The translations under genes and the position numbers were made by a program. From contig NZ_CP080383.1 in the NCBI RefSeq assembly GCF_019443325.1, forward strand, positions 3,658,001 through 3,722,000: a stretch of 64,000 nt of DNA. The letters run 5' to 3'. The notes under the pieces were generated by a model that made no database searches, was not told the DNA's origin, and saw nothing but the letters and a program-made list of their open reading frames with translations. The DNA comes from Cryobacterium sp. PAMC25264. GTDB lineage: Bacteria > Actinomycetota > Actinomycetes > Actinomycetales > Microbacteriaceae. This document shows, in pieces, positions 16,402 through 25,812 of the stretch (within the stretch, counting starts at the first letter, position 1; every line of letters starts with the position of its first letter).

Positions 16402-17495
16402 TGACGAACTACGACGCCATCCTCCTGGCCGGTTTCGGCGGACCGGAGGGCCAGGACGACGTGATCCCGTTCCTGCGCAACGTCACGCGCGGCCGCGGCA
16501 TCCCCGAGGAACGCCTCGAAGAGGTCGCGGTGCACTACCGCCACTTCGGCGGAATCAGCCCGATCAACCAGCAGAACCGCGTCCTGCGTGCGGCCCTGCA
16601 GGCCGAACTGGACCGCCGGGGCATCGAGATCCCGGTGATCTGGGGAAACCGCAACTGGGCGCCCTATCTGCCCGACACGATCGCCGAGGCGCACGCCAAC
16701 GGCCAGGACCGCCTGCTCGCCATCGCGACCAGCGCCTACAGCTCGTACTCCGGCTGCCGCCAGTACCGCGAGGACTTCGCCCAGGCGCTGGACACGACCG
16801 GGCTCACCGGCACCGTGCAGATCGACAAGATCCGCCAGTTCTTCGACCACCCCGGCTTCGTCACCCCCTTCATCACGGGTGTGCGCCAGGGTCTGGCCGA
16901 CATCGAGGCCCAGATCCCCGGGATCGACCTCGCCACCGAGGTCGAGGTGCTGTTCTCCACGCATTCGATTCCGTCGACGGATGCCGCCAAGAGCGGACCG
17001 GCCGAGCGTGGCTTCGGCCCCGACGGCGCCTATGCCGCCCAGCACTTGGCCGTGGCCGATGTGATCATGCAGGGCCTCACCAGCACGTGGCAGCTGGTGT
17101 ACCAGTCCCGCAGCGGACCCCCCAGCATGCCGTGGCTCGAGCCCGACATCAACGACGCGATCGCGCTGCTGCCTGCGCGCGGCATCCGTGCCGTCGTCAT
17201 CGTGCCGCTCGGCTTTGTGAGCGACCACATGGAGGTCATGTGGGACCTCGACAACGAGGCCACCGAAACGGCCAAGGAACACGGCCTGGTCTCGGTGCGC
17301 GTGCCCACGCCCGGCGCGGACCCGGTCTACGTGTCCGGCCTGATCGACCTGGTCGAGGAGCGGTTGAACGATGTGCCGCCCGCCGACCGGCCCGCCCTGA
17401 CTGATCTCGGCCCCTGGTACGACGTGTGCCGGCCGGGCTGTTGCGAGAACGTTCGCCTCGGCTTCAAGCCGGCGGTCGCTGGTATGGCACCGTGA
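16401..17495 (+). CDS. hemH: Coproporphyrin ferrochelatase
   Basis: A 364-residue enzyme that inserts ferrous iron into coproporphyrin III (CpfC activity in Gram-positives). It begins YDAILLAGFGGPEGQDDV, has the catalytic histidine in the TSAYSSYSGCRQYREDF/HSIPSTD region (FSTHSIP), and ends with CRPGCCENVRLG. The clustered cysteines at the C-terminus fit the [2Fe-2S] ligands found in actinobacterial ferrochelatases, which is family knowledge rather than shown here. The ATG shares a base with the hemQ stop, and its own TGA overlaps the GTG of hemC. Confidence 0.95.
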   Translation: MTNYDAILLAGFGGPEGQDDVIPFLRNVTRGRGIPEERLEEVAVHYRHFGGISPINQQNRVLRAALQAELDRRGIEIPVIWGNRNWAPYLPDTIAEAHANGQDRLLAIATSAYSSYSGCRQYREDFAQALDTTGLTGTVQIDKIRQFFDHPGFVTPFITGVRQGLADIEAQIPGIDLATEVEVLFSTHSIPSTDAAKSGPAERGFGPDGAYAAQHLAVADVIMQGLTSTWQLVYQSRSGPPSMPWLEPDINDAIALLPARGIRAVVIVPLGFVSDHMEVMWDLDNEATETAKEHGLVSVRVPTPGADPVYVSGLIDLVEERLNDVPPADRPALTDLGPWYDVCRPGCCENVRLGFKPAVAGMAP

Positions 17496-18445
17496 GCGTC
17501 ATTCGCGTCGGTACCCGCGGCAGCGCCCTGGCGATGGCGCAGACCACCGCTGTGGCCAACCGCATCCAGGCGGTGACCAACGGCGAGGTGGAGATCATCC
17601 CGATCACCACGCACGGCGACGTGTCCCGGGAGTCGCTGTCCAGCCTCGGCGGCACGGGCGTCTTCGCCAGTGCCCTGCGCGAGGCGCTGTTGAACGATGA
17701 GTGCGATGTTGTGGTGCACTCCTTCAAGGACCTGCCCACCGACCCGTACGCCGGCCTCGCCATCGGTGCGACGCCCAAGCGGGCCGACGCCCGCGACGTT
17801 CTGTGTGCCCGCGCCGGCTTCACCCTGTCCACCCTGCCGGAGGGTGCCCGGGTGGGCACCGGTTCACCGCGACGGGCCGCCCAGCTGCGGGAGCTGCGCC
17901 CCGACCTCGAGGTCGTCGACATCCGCGGCAACGTGGACACCCGGCTGGCGCTCGTCGCCGACGAGAAGCTGCACGCCGTGGTACTCGCCGCGGCGGGCCT
18001 TGGCCGTCTGGGCCTGCTCGAGAACATGGCCACCGAGTACCTCGAGCTCTCCGACTGGCCCACAGCGCCCGGACAGGGCGCACTGGCGATCGAGGTGCGC
18101 GACGGCAAGCCCGAGCGTCTGCTCGCCAAGGCCCTTGCCGTGCTCAACCATGCCACCACCCAGGCCACCGTCACGGCCGAGCGCCAGGTGCTCGCCCGGC
18201 TCGAGGCCGGTTGTGCCGCGCCGATCGGCGCCACCGCCGTTCTCGATGACGGCCTGCTCTTCCTCACCGCCACCGTGTACAGCCCCGACGGCACCCGCCG
18301 CATCACGGCATCGCACGCTGCGACGCCCGAATCGCACGCTGTGGCCGACCTGCAGGATGCCGCCCTCGACGTGGCCGACCGCGCCGCCCGGGAGCTCTTG
18401 GCCGGCGGCGCCGCCGAAATCGCCCCCCTGACGGTGATCTCGTGA
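17492..18445 (+). CDS. hemC: Hydroxymethylbilane synthase (porphobilinogen deaminase)
   Basis: A 317-residue enzyme that links four porphobilinogens into hydroxymethylbilane. It starts VIRVGTRGSALAMAQT and has the cofactor-attaching cysteine in LEAGCAAPIGA, plus GTGSPRRAAQLR with the substrate-binding arginines and DIRGNVDTRL. The start is GTG 17492, overlapping the hemH stop as GTGA; upstream in-frame starts lie inside hemH. Its stop overlaps hemD in the same way. The mid-operon position means that hemQ-hemH-hemC-hemD are made together, giving early and late steps from one mRNA. Confidence 0.95.
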   Translation: MSVIRVGTRGSALAMAQTTAVANRIQAVTNGEVEIIPITTHGDVSRESLSSLGGTGVFASALREALLNDECDVVVHSFKDLPTDPYAGLAIGATPKRADARDVLCARAGFTLSTLPEGARVGTGSPRRAAQLRELRPDLEVVDIRGNVDTRLALVADEKLHAVVLAAAGLGRLGLLENMATEYLELSDWPTAPGQGALAIEVRDGKPERLLAKALAVLNHATTQATVTAERQVLARLEAGCAAPIGATAVLDDGLLFLTATVYSPDGTRRITASHAATPESHAVADLQDAALDVADRAARELLAGGAAEIAPLTVIS

Positions 18446-19227
18446 GTGGCGCCCGGCCCAACGCCGACAAGCCCCTGGCCGGCTGGCGTGTCCTCGTGCC
18501 CCGGGGCGGGCCTTGGGGCGACCAGGTGGCCGCAAACCTGCGCTCCCGCGGGGCCCTCCCCGTCGTGGCACCCATGATCAACTTTGCTCCGACCGATGAC
18601 GCGTCGGCCCTCGAGGCCGCCCTGGGCAAGCTCGCCGTCGGCGAGTTCGACTGGATGACCGTCACCAGCGCCACCACGGTGGACGTGCTGTCGTCGCACC
18701 GGGCCGTCGTGGCACCCGGCACCCGCATCGCCGCGGTGGGCGAGACCACCGCTGCCGCACTCGTGGCCGCCGGCTACCACGTCGACATCGTGCCGTCGGA
18801 GGATAACTCCGCCAAGGGCCTGCTCGAGGACTGGGAGGCCGCCACCCACGGCGTCATCCCATTGCGCGTGCTCGCTTTGCGCTCCGAGATCGCCAAACCG
18901 CTGCTGACCGAGGGCTTGCGCCGCATCGGCCACGAGGTTGAATCGGTCGTGGCCTACCGCACCGTCGGCGTTCCGGTCTCCGACCGGGTCGTTGCCGACG
19001 TCAAAGCCGGCCGGGTGCATGCCGTTCTCGTGACCAGCGGCAGCGTCGCCCAGCAAGTGCAGGAGCAGCTCGGACCCATCCCCGAGACCACCCTGATCGC
19101 CTGCATCGGCCCGCGCACGGCGAAGGATGCGGCGGCCATCGGCCTCCGCGTCGACGTGATCGCGGACGAGCGCAGCGCCGAGTCCCTCATCGAGGCCCTC
19201 GTGCGCCTCGCCCCCCGCGACCTCTAA
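18442..19227 (+). CDS. hemD: Uroporphyrinogen-III synthase
   Basis: A 261-residue protein that closes and inverts ring D of hydroxymethylbilane. HemD sequences are weakly conserved; here identity rests on the two-lobed pattern, WRVLVPRGGPWGDQ at the start, MTVTSATTVDVL and VLVTSGSVAQQV in the two lobes, a late CIGPRTAKDA and its place after hemC. The GTG start overlaps the hemC stop (GTGA). It is separated from hemB by 195 bp without an evident gene. Confidence 0.9.
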   Translation: MSGARPNADKPLAGWRVLVPRGGPWGDQVAANLRSRGALPVVAPMINFAPTDDASALEAALGKLAVGEFDWMTVTSATTVDVLSSHRAVVAPGTRIAAVGETTAAALVAAGYHVDIVPSEDNSAKGLLEDWEAATHGVIPLRVLALRSEIAKPLLTEGLRRIGHEVESVVAYRTVGVPVSDRVVADVKAGRVHAVLVTSGSVAQQVQEQLGPIPETTLIACIGPRTAKDAAAIGLRVDVIADERSAESLIEALVRLAPRDL

Positions 19228-19422
19228 CTCTCCCCACCGCCCGGTCGTTGCGCATCACTCCGGCAATTCCCGGGTCACCGGGCAGCGGATGCCGGACTTC
19301 CTCGGACGTCCAACCCGCCGCCTGAATTCTGCGTCAGTTGTGCTCCCCGCAGCCGGGTAGGGCGGCCGGGGCGGGTTCGGCGTGCAGTGCCGGTGCTCAG
19401 GCGGGAGGCCTAGGCTGGTCGG

Positions 19423-20409
19423 GTGATAAACCCCATCATCCGCCCGCGACGTCTGCGCAGCACCCCCGCACTCCGCCGCCTGGCCAGCGAAACCCGTGTC
19501 TACCCCGCCGAGCTGGTGTTGCCGCTCTTCGTGCGTGAGGGCAGCGAATCCACCCCGATCTCCTCGATGCCCGGCATCGTGCAGCACAGCATCGACGGCG
19601 CCCGCCGCGCCGTGGCCGAGGCCGCAGCGGCCGGCATCGGCGGCGTGATGCTCTTCGGCGTGCCCGCGGTACGCGACGCCACCGGCAGTGGGGCCACCGA
19701 TCCCGACGGCATCCTGAACGCCGCCACCCGCGCCGTCGTCGCCGAGGTGGGCGACGCCCTGGTCGTGCAGACCGATCTGTGCCTGGACGAATTCACCGAT
19801 CACGGCCACTGCGGCGTGCTCGCCGCTGATGGCTCCGTCGACAACGACGCCACCCTCCTGCGCTACAACGACATGGCCCTCGCCCAGGCCCAGGCCGGCT
19901 CGGCCCTGCTCGGCCTGTCCGGCATGATGGACGGCCAGGTCGCCTCCGTGCGCGCCACCCTCGACGCCGCCGGTTACGCCGACACCGCCGTGCTCGCCTA
20001 TTCGGCCAAGTACGCCTCCGCCTACTACGGCCCGTTCCGCGAGGCCGTGCAGTCCACCCTGGTCGGCGACCGCCGCACCTACCAGCTCGACCCCGCCAAC
20101 CGCCGCGAGGGCGTGCGCGAAGCCCGCATCGACATCGACGAGGGCGCTGACGTTGTCATGGTCAAGCCGGCCGGCAGCTACCTCGACGTGCTCGCCGAGG
20201 TCGCCGCCATGAGCGAGGTTCCCGTCTGGGCGTACCAGGTCTCCGGCGAGTACGCCATGATCGAGGCCGCCGCCGCGCAGGGCTGGATCGACCGCCGCCG
20301 CGCCATCGAGGAGTCGGTGCTCAGCATCCGCCGTGCTGGGGCCGACGCGATTCTCACCTACTGGGCTGTCGAACTCGCCGCCTGGCTCACCGAAACGGAT
20401 GCCCGATGA
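19423..20409 (+). CDS. hemB: Delta-aminolevulinic acid dehydratase (porphobilinogen synthase)
   Basis: A 328-residue enzyme condensing two 5-aminolevulinates. The Schiff-base lysines are K196 ([13 protein letters not shown]) and K248 ([11 protein letters not shown]). The metal loop reads [14 protein letters not shown]: Cys120 and Cys130 of the zinc site are kept but position 122 is Asp instead of Cys, a hybrid between zinc and magnesium types that I believe is common in actinobacteria. The GTG 19423 start is used. The stop overlaps hemL as ATGA, so hemB-hemL form a coupled pair. Confidence 0.95.
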   Translation: MINPIIRPRRLRSTPALRRLASETRVYPAELVLPLFVREGSESTPISSMPGIVQHSIDGARRAVAEAAAAGIGGVMLFGVPAVRDATGSGATDPDGILNAATRAVVAEVGDALVVQTDLCLDEFTDHGHCGVLAADGSVDNDATLLRYNDMALAQAQAGSALLGLSGMMDGQVASVRATLDAAGYADTAVLAYSAKYASAYYGPFREAVQSTLVGDRRTYQLDPANRREGVREARIDIDEGADVVMVKPAGSYLDVLAEVAAMSEVPVWAYQVSGEYAMIEAAAAQGWIDRRRAIEESVLSIRRAGADAILTYWAVELAAWLTETDAR

Positions 20410-21737
20410 CCCGCACCACCCACAACGACGAGCTGTTCGCCCGCGCCCAGCTCTCCATCCCCGGCGGCGTCAACTCGCCGGTGCGGGCCTTCCGCTCGGT
20501 CGGCGGCACCCCGCTGTTCCTGGTCAAGGCCGCCGGTGCCTACGTGTTCGACTCCGACGGCCGCGACTACGTCGACCTGGTCAGCTCCTGGGGCCCGGCG
20601 ATCCTCGGCCACGCACACCCCGCCGTGGTCGCCGCCGTACAGGAGGCCGCCGCGCTCGGACTCTCCTTCGGCGCCTCCACCCCCGGCGAGACCGTGCTGG
20701 CCGAGCTGATCAAGAGCCGCGTCGGTGCGATCGAGAAGCTCCGGCTGGTCTCCACCGGCACCGAGGCCACCATGACGGCCATCCGCCTTGCCCGTGGCTT
20801 CACACAGCGCGACCTGCTGATCAAGTTCGCCGGGCACTACCACGGCCACTCCGACGGTCTGCTGGCCGAGGCCGGCTCCGGCCTGGCCACGCTCTCGCTG
20901 CCCGGCTCCGCCGGCGTCACAGCGGCCACCGCCGGCCAGACCCTGGTGCTGCCGTACAACGACCTCGACGCCGTGCGCGCCGCCTTCGAGGCGTACCCCG
21001 GGCAGATCGCCGCGGTGATCACCGAGGCCGCCGCCGCCAACATGGGTGTCGTCGCCCCGGATGCCGGATTCAACGCCGCGCTGTGCGACCTCGCCCACGA
21101 GCACGGTGCGCTGCTCATCGTCGACGAGGTCCTCACCGGGTTCCGGGTGAACCCGGGCGGCTACTGGGCATTGCAGGCCGACGAGGGCGAAACGTACACG
21201 CCCGACCTGTTCACCTACGGCAAGGTCATCGGCGGCGGCCTGCCGGTCGCCGCGCTCGGCGGACGGGCCGACGTGATGGACTTCCTGGCCCCGGCCGGGC
21301 CGGTCTACCAGGCCGGAACGCTCTCGGGTAACCCGGTGGCCGTGGCCGCCGGCATCGCCACCCTCACCGCGGCCGATGCCGCCGTGTACGCCCGGCTCGA
21401 CGAGACCGCTGAGCTGCTCTCGGAGGCCGTCTCGAGCGCACTCTTCGCCGAGGGTGTGGCGCACAGCGTGCAGCACGCCGGCAACCTGTTCAGCTTCGTC
21501 TTCGGCCAGGAGGCCGCGGTCACTCCGCCACGCAGCTACGCCGAGGTGCAGCGCCAGGAGGCGTACCGCTACGCGCCGTTCTTCCACTCGATGCTCGACC
21601 AGGGTGTGTCCCTGCCGCCGTCGGTGTTCGAGGCCTGGTTCGTATCCGCCGCGCACGACGGCGACGCGATCGGACGCATCCTGGAGGCCCTGCCGGCCGC
21701 CGCGAAGGCCGCAGCCGCGGCAAGTCCGGCCGCCTAG
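20406..21737 (+). CDS. hemL: Glutamate-1-semialdehyde 2,1-aminomutase
   Basis: A 443-residue PLP enzyme that makes 5-aminolevulinate from glutamate-1-semialdehyde, the product of HemA. The PLP-binding lysine is K273 in [14 protein letters not shown], and the fold-type I motifs [10 protein letters not shown] and [15 protein letters not shown] are present. It starts ATGACC inside the hemB stop. It is the last gene of the heme cluster; an IS3-family element begins about 105 bp after its stop, without damaging it. Confidence 0.95.
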   Translation: MTRTTHNDELFARAQLSIPGGVNSPVRAFRSVGGTPLFLVKAAGAYVFDSDGRDYVDLVSSWGPAILGHAHPAVVAAVQEAAALGLSFGASTPGETVLAELIKSRVGAIEKLRLVSTGTEATMTAIRLARGFTQRDLLIKFAGHYHGHSDGLLAEAGSGLATLSLPGSAGVTAATAGQTLVLPYNDLDAVRAAFEAYPGQIAAVITEAAAANMGVVAPDAGFNAALCDLAHEHGALLIVDEVLTGFRVNPGGYWALQADEGETYTPDLFTYGKVIGGGLPVAALGGRADVMDFLAPAGPVYQAGTLSGNPVAVAAGIATLTAADAAVYARLDETAELLSEAVSSALFAEGVAHSVQHAGNLFSFVFGQEAAVTPPRSYAEVQRQEAYRYAPFFHSMLDQGVSLPPSVFEAWFVSAAHDGDAIGRILEALPAAAKAAAAASPAA

Positions 21738-21843
21738 CCCGCCCCTAAGCCCGGCCGCCGCCCCCGCCTCCCGCCCCGCCCGGTTGCACCGCCGCCACTG
21801 ACTGTTGCCGCAACGGACAATTGCACCCGGCGTACGGTATTTG

Positions 21844-22836
21844 TCAACCTGTTTGAGACAGGTTGGGTTTGGGTTTTTGGCGGGGGTCGTTGATGCATAC
21901 CCGGCCCGGTAGGGCCGGGGGCTTGGGGTGTTGGGCGTAGCGTTCTGGATGCGTTCGGAATGCGGTGTTGAGGACTTGGCTTCTGCGGCGGGTCACTCGG
22001 TCGGTGCGGCCGTAGTGAACGTCGTTGGGGGTGTTCCAGGCGATGCCGGAGTGGCGGTGGTTCTGGTTGTATTCGTGGAAGAACCAGTCGAAGTAGGCGC
22101 GGGCGTCATCGGTCGTGTCGAAGATCTCAGGGAACGCGAGATCGTATTTCGCGGTCTTGAATAACGCTTCGCTGTAGGGGTTGTCGTTGGAGACTTTGGG
22201 CCGGGAGAAGGACTTATCGACGCCGAGTTTCTCCAGCAGTAAGGACACCGGTGTGCTCACCATCGCAGCACCGTTATCCGAGTGCAGAGAGTTCGGCGCG
22301 ACGCCGTGGTTCGCGGTGACCGCTTCTTGGATCAGTTCTTCGGCGAGGTCACCATCCTCGTAGGCCTCCAGCCGCCAGCCCACGACGCGACGCGAGTAGA
22401 TGTCCATGATCACGTAGAGGTGGAAGTAGCGGCCCCGGATCGTGGTCTTGAGCTTGGTGATGTCCCAGGACCACACCTGTGACGGGGCGGTCGCGACCAG
22501 CTCGGGGATCTTCTTCGGCGACCCCTCAGCCTGCCGGCGGCGCTCGTGGACCTGCCCGGCCGCGCGGGCGACGCGGTACCAGGAAGACTTCGACGCCAGG
22601 TAAACACCCGCATCCCAGGCCCGGTAAAAGGCTTGGCAGATCGAGAAGCCCTCATACTCAGGGGTGTTGATCAGCGCCAGGATCTGCGCGCTCTCCGCAG
22701 TGGAGAGCGTGGCCGGCTGGTGCCGGTCCTTCTGCGGGATCGGCGCGGCCAGGCGGGCGCGGGGGCTGCGGTGCCGATAGAACGATGCCCGCGAGTAGCC
22801 GACCAACGCGCAGGCCCGCACCACCGGCATCCCCAC
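21844..22836 (-). CDS. IS3-family transposase OrfB, DDE domain
   Basis: A 330-residue rve/DDE integrase-core protein. The N-terminal part has an HTH_21-like region (CALVGYSRASFYRHR), and the catalytic triad lies in WSWDITKL, HSDNGAAM and NPYSEALFKTAKYD. It is intact. The GTG at 22836 is the first start, but the natural product is probably the OrfAB fusion made by -1 frameshifting from the orfA gene upstream. The last codons lie within the putative terminal repeat, as often seen in IS3 elements. Confidence 0.88.
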   Translation of the reverse strand: MGMPVVRACALVGYSRASFYRHRSPRARLAAPIPQKDRHQPATLSTAESAQILALINTPEYEGFSICQAFYRAWDAGVYLASKSSWYRVARAAGQVHERRRQAEGSPKKIPELVATAPSQVWSWDITKLKTTIRGRYFHLYVIMDIYSRRVVGWRLEAYEDGDLAEELIQEAVTANHGVAPNSLHSDNGAAMVSTPVSLLLEKLGVDKSFSRPKVSNDNPYSEALFKTAKYDLAFPEIFDTTDDARAYFDWFFHEYNQNHRHSGIAWNTPNDVHYGRTDRVTRRRSQVLNTAFRTHPERYAQHPKPPALPGRVCINDPRQKPKPNLSQTG

Positions 22837-22865
22837 CGCAGTCAGGTCGACGACTGTTTCGAACG

Positions 22866-23315
22866 CTACTCGGTGGGTTTCGGCTTCCGAAACGCGGCCG
22901 GGATCGCTGGCTCGTCCGGCAGCGGCGGGGTGCGGATTTGTGAGCTCTTGGCCAGCGCGGACAAGAGCTCTGAGGCTTTTCCCAACACTTCCACCGCGCT
23001 CTCGGACTGCTCCAACTGGGCTTTGAGGATCGCGTTTTCCTTCTGCAATCGCAGAAATTCGATCCGTTCCTGTTTCGTCAACACGTACTTAGTCTGCCGC
23101 TGTTCCGTCTCGACCAGCAGGCCCTGCCGCTTCTCCTGACTCCACCGCGACAGCGACCTAACGTCGATGCCGACTCGGCGACAGAACGCGGACTTCGCGC
23201 CGATCTCCGCGCCCGTCGACGCGTACTGCTCCCACTGCGCAAGAATCGCGAGGCGCTCAGCAGACGTGAAATGATGCTTCCGAGTAAGCCGGGTTTGGAC
23301 TTCTGACATTTCCAT
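22866..23315 (-). CDS. IS3-family OrfA, HTH protein
   Basis: A 149-residue protein with an N-terminal helix-turn-helix region (FTSAERLAILAQWEQY through KSAFCRRVGIDVRSLSRW at about 14-55) and a Leu/Glu-rich coiled-coil segment near FLRLQKENAILKAQLEQSE. This matches OrfA of IS3 elements, which binds the terminal repeats. ATG 23315 is chosen; an upstream in-frame start adds a tail that lies in or beyond the element end. The frame ends 30 bp before the orfB GTG, within the overlapping open orfB frame. Confidence 0.8.
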   Translation of the reverse strand: MEMSEVQTRLTRKHHFTSAERLAILAQWEQYASTGAEIGAKSAFCRRVGIDVRSLSRWSQEKRQGLLVETEQRQTKYVLTKQERIEFLRLQKENAILKAQLEQSESAVEVLGKASELLSALAKSSQIRTPPLPDEPAIPAAFRKPKPTE

Positions 23316-23396
23316 TTGGATGTCCTCTTCCCCGCCCTCAGCCGGCCCGTGATGAAACGATGAGGTCACGTCCCGCTGAGTGGTGGAGTTTCTCAA

Positions 23397-24725
23397 CACC
23401 GTGCGGGTCAGTTGTTTTAGTTTAGGCGGCGGCTAGTTCTGGGAGGATCACCGCCTCGTCGATTACCTCGGTGGGGTTGTTCATGGTGGCCAGCTCGAGC
23501 ATGGATGCTTCGGAGAAGTAGCGGCGTTCGCCGGCTTCCCACTCGTCGTGCTGCTCGATCAGAACCGACCCGGCCAGGCGCAGCAGCGCGGCTGCGTTGG
23601 GGAAGACACCGACCACGTCGGTGCGGCGTTTGATCTCTTTGTTCACCCGTTCGAGCGGGTTGGTGGACCAGATCTGGCGCCAGTGCCGCCGGGGAAACCC
23701 GGCGAACGCGAGCAGGTCGGGTTGCGCGTCGACGAGCATCGCGGCGACCTTCGGGTGCGAGCGGCCCAGCATGGTGGTGACCTCGCGGAACTGTTTCTCG
23801 ATGTGCTCTTGGTCGGGCTGGGCGAAGATGGTGCGGATGATCGAGGCGACCATGTCCTGGGAGCCCTTCGGGATCACGGCGAGGACGTTGCGCATGAAAT
23901 GCACCCGGCATCTCTGCCAGCCGGCGCCCTGGAAGACGGTGCCGATGGCCTTCTTCAGCCCGGTGTGAGCGTCAGACATGACGAGCTTGACCCCGTCCAG
24001 GCCTCGGGTCTTCAACGACCGCAAGAAGCTAGTCCAGAAGCCCTCGTTCTCGCTGTCACCCACGTCAAAGCCCAGCACTTCCCGGCGCCCGTCCGCGGCG
24101 ACCCCGACCGCGACGACGATGGCCTGGGACACGATCCGGTGCCCAACCCGGGCTTTGCAGTAGGTGGCGTCCAGGAACACGTAGGGGAAGTCTTGGGCCG
24201 CGAGGGTGCGGTCGCGGAACTCGGCGACCTCGGCGTCTAGGCCCGCGCAGATCCGGGATACCTCGGACTTGGAGATCCCGGTGTCAGCGCCGAGCGCTTT
24301 GACGAGGTCGTCGACTTTGCGGGTCGAGACGCCGTGCACGTAGGCCTCCATCACGACCGCGAACAACGCCTGATCGACCCGGCGACGCCGCTCAAGCAGA
24401 GCCGGGAAGAACGACCCAGCGCGTAGCTTCGGGATCTTCAGATCGAGGTCGCCGGCGGTGGTCGACAAGGTCCTCGGTCGGGTGCCGTTGCGGTGGGTGG
24501 TGCGGTCGCCGGTGCGCTCAAACGGGGCGGCACCGATGAACGCGGTCGCTTCCGCATCGATGAGTTCTTGGTAAAGAGTTTCCGTCGCGACCCGAATTCG
24601 GTCGGTGACGTCGGTGAGTTTGAGTTCTCCCAGCAGGTCGAGCAGGGCAGACTGGTCTAGAGCCATCGTGGTTTGTGTCTTTCTGTGAGTTGCTTTAGTC
24701 GGTACTCACTGACCCTCCCACGGTG
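23397..24725 (-). mobile_element. IS256-family insertion sequence
   Basis: About 1.33 kb with one intact transposase gene. Terminal inverted repeats are CACCGTGCGGGTCAGT (23397-23412) and, on the other strand, CACCGTGGGAGGGTCAGT (24725-24708). The flanking bases next to these repeats do not form an 8-bp direct repeat, which suggests that the left junction with the IS3 element was rearranged. Confidence 0.8.
23422..24666 (-). CDS. IS256-family (Mutator-type) transposase
   Basis: A 414-residue DDE transposase with the family layout: an N-terminal DNA-binding part, HRNGTRPRTLSTTAGDL and IPKLRAGSFFP, then the catalytic core with FLDATYCKARV, LVMSDAHTGLKKAI, CRVHFMRNVLA and the final NPLERVNKEIKRR carrying the glutamate. 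It appears complete and potentially active. ATG 24666 follows directly inside the right terminal repeat region. Copies elsewhere in the genome are likely but not visible in this window. Confidence 0.93.
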   Translation of the reverse strand: MALDQSALLDLLGELKLTDVTDRIRVATETLYQELIDAEATAFIGAAPFERTGDRTTHRNGTRPRTLSTTAGDLDLKIPKLRAGSFFPALLERRRRVDQALFAVVMEAYVHGVSTRKVDDLVKALGADTGISKSEVSRICAGLDAEVAEFRDRTLAAQDFPYVFLDATYCKARVGHRIVSQAIVVAVGVAADGRREVLGFDVGDSENEGFWTSFLRSLKTRGLDGVKLVMSDAHTGLKKAIGTVFQGAGWQRCRVHFMRNVLAVIPKGSQDMVASIIRTIFAQPDQEHIEKQFREVTTMLGRSHPKVAAMLVDAQPDLLAFAGFPRRHWRQIWSTNPLERVNKEIKRRTDVVGVFPNAAALLRLAGSVLIEQHDEWEAGERRYFSEASMLELATMNNPTEVIDEAVILPELAAA

Positions 24726-24960
24726 GCTCTTTACGTTGACGAAGCAACGCTCAAGAGCGGGAAACCACACCACTCACAGGGACGCAACCAACGATGATTT
24801 GTCTCACCACAGGCTGACACTCAGGGCGTACCGGGTGCAGATGTCCGCATCGGCAACAGTTGGCGGCGCGGTGCTTCTGGGCCGATCCCACCGCGGCGGC
24901 GTTACGCCTTTGTGAGATTGCGACAGGGGGATTGTCAGCCGGACCGGGCAGACTGGGCAC
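24726..24960. other. Gap to the right of the IS256 element
   Basis: I see no convincing gene. The segment has less GC-biased codon-like structure than neighbours and could be debris of an older insertion, but I recognise no transposase fragment. A promoter for the gene at 24961 should lie at its end. Confidence 0.35.
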
Positions 24961-25767
24961 ATGGCTTCCTTGCGAGTGCACCCCGACCGGCTGGAGATTC
25001 ACCTGACGCCCGCTGAGAAGACGCTGGCTCTCCGCCGAGAGGACCTGGTGATCTCCCGGGACACAATCCGCTCGGTGACGATCACGGATGATCCGTGGAT
25101 CTGGGTGCGCGGCATCCGTGCCCCGGGGGCCCTCGTTCCGCTGGTGCTCGCGGTCGGCGTCTGGAAGTTCCACGGCGGCAAGGACTTCCTGGCCATCAAG
25201 CGCAAGCGCCAGGCCGTCGTGATCGACCTGAGCGGCGACGACTTCGCCCGGGTGATCCTGTCGACCAACCACGCGCCCGACCTCATCGCCTCGCTCAAGC
25301 TCGAGCCCACCGAAGCCGCCGCTGTGGCGGACGAAACGGTGACGGATGCCGCAGCCTCGGACGCGACCGGACCCGCCGGACCCGCCGGTGCGGCCGTCGA
25401 GCCGAGCACCCCGGCCGAGCCGGCCAAGCGAGTGCGGACGCCGAAGGCTCCGAAGCCCGCCGTACCCTCTGAGGCGGCCGCCACGGCCGAGACACCCGCC
25501 CCGGCAGCGCCCGTCAAACGCGCCCGCACCGCGAAGCCCGCCAGGGTCACCAAGGCCGTCACGCCGACCGAAGGGGCCAAGCCCGCCAAGGTGGTCGCAC
25601 CGACCGAGTCCGCCAAGCCTGCGAAGCCCGCCAAGGTGATCGCACCGACGGAGTCCGCAAAGCCCGCCAAGCCCGCCGAGGCCGTCAAACCGGCCAAGGT
25701 CGCCAAGCCCACCAAGCCTGCCCCGGCGGATGCAGTCGCAGCCGTCGCCCCGGAGGCGAGCGCGTAG
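24961..25767 (+). CDS. PH-like domain protein with long Ala/Pro/Lys repeat tail
   Basis: A 268-residue two-part protein. Residues about 1-115 form a beta-rich domain (SLRVHPDRLEIHLTP, SVTITDDPWIWVRGIRAPG, FLAIKRKRQAVVIDL) that resembles an uncharacterised actinobacterial family with a PH-like fold. From about 120 to the end it is disordered and repetitive, rich in Ala, Pro, Lys and Thr, with units such as APTESAKPAKPAK repeated in the DNA between about 25560 and 25740. Such tails resemble histone-H1-like or nucleic-acid-binding tails, which is inference. There is no signal peptide or membrane segment. It starts at an ATG with no strong ribosome binding site and lies close to the IS elements. 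Confidence 0.7.
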   Translation: MASLRVHPDRLEIHLTPAEKTLALRREDLVISRDTIRSVTITDDPWIWVRGIRAPGALVPLVLAVGVWKFHGGKDFLAIKRKRQAVVIDLSGDDFARVILSTNHAPDLIASLKLEPTEAAAVADETVTDAAASDATGPAGPAGAAVEPSTPAEPAKRVRTPKAPKPAVPSEAAATAETPAPAAPVKRARTAKPARVTKAVTPTEGAKPAKVVAPTESAKPAKPAKVIAPTESAKPAKPAEAVKPAKVAKPTKPAPADAVAAVAPEASA

Positions 25768-25812
25768 CTCGTCCCGACCGGCACCGGGGCACAGGTAGGA
25801 ACCGAGCCCGGG

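Larger units (their letters stand above)
21842..23398 (-). mobile_element. IS3-family insertion sequence
   Basis: About 1.56 kb carrying overlapping-type orfA and orfB on the minus strand. The orfB frame stays open upstream of its GTG for at least 20 codons and lies -1 relative to orfA, the arrangement that yields an OrfAB transposase by programmed frameshift in this family. Ends are tentative: the left end near TGTCAACCTGTTTGAG and the right end near TGTTGAGAAACTCC (read inward) are only partly similar. The right end touches the IS256-family element. Confidence 0.75.
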
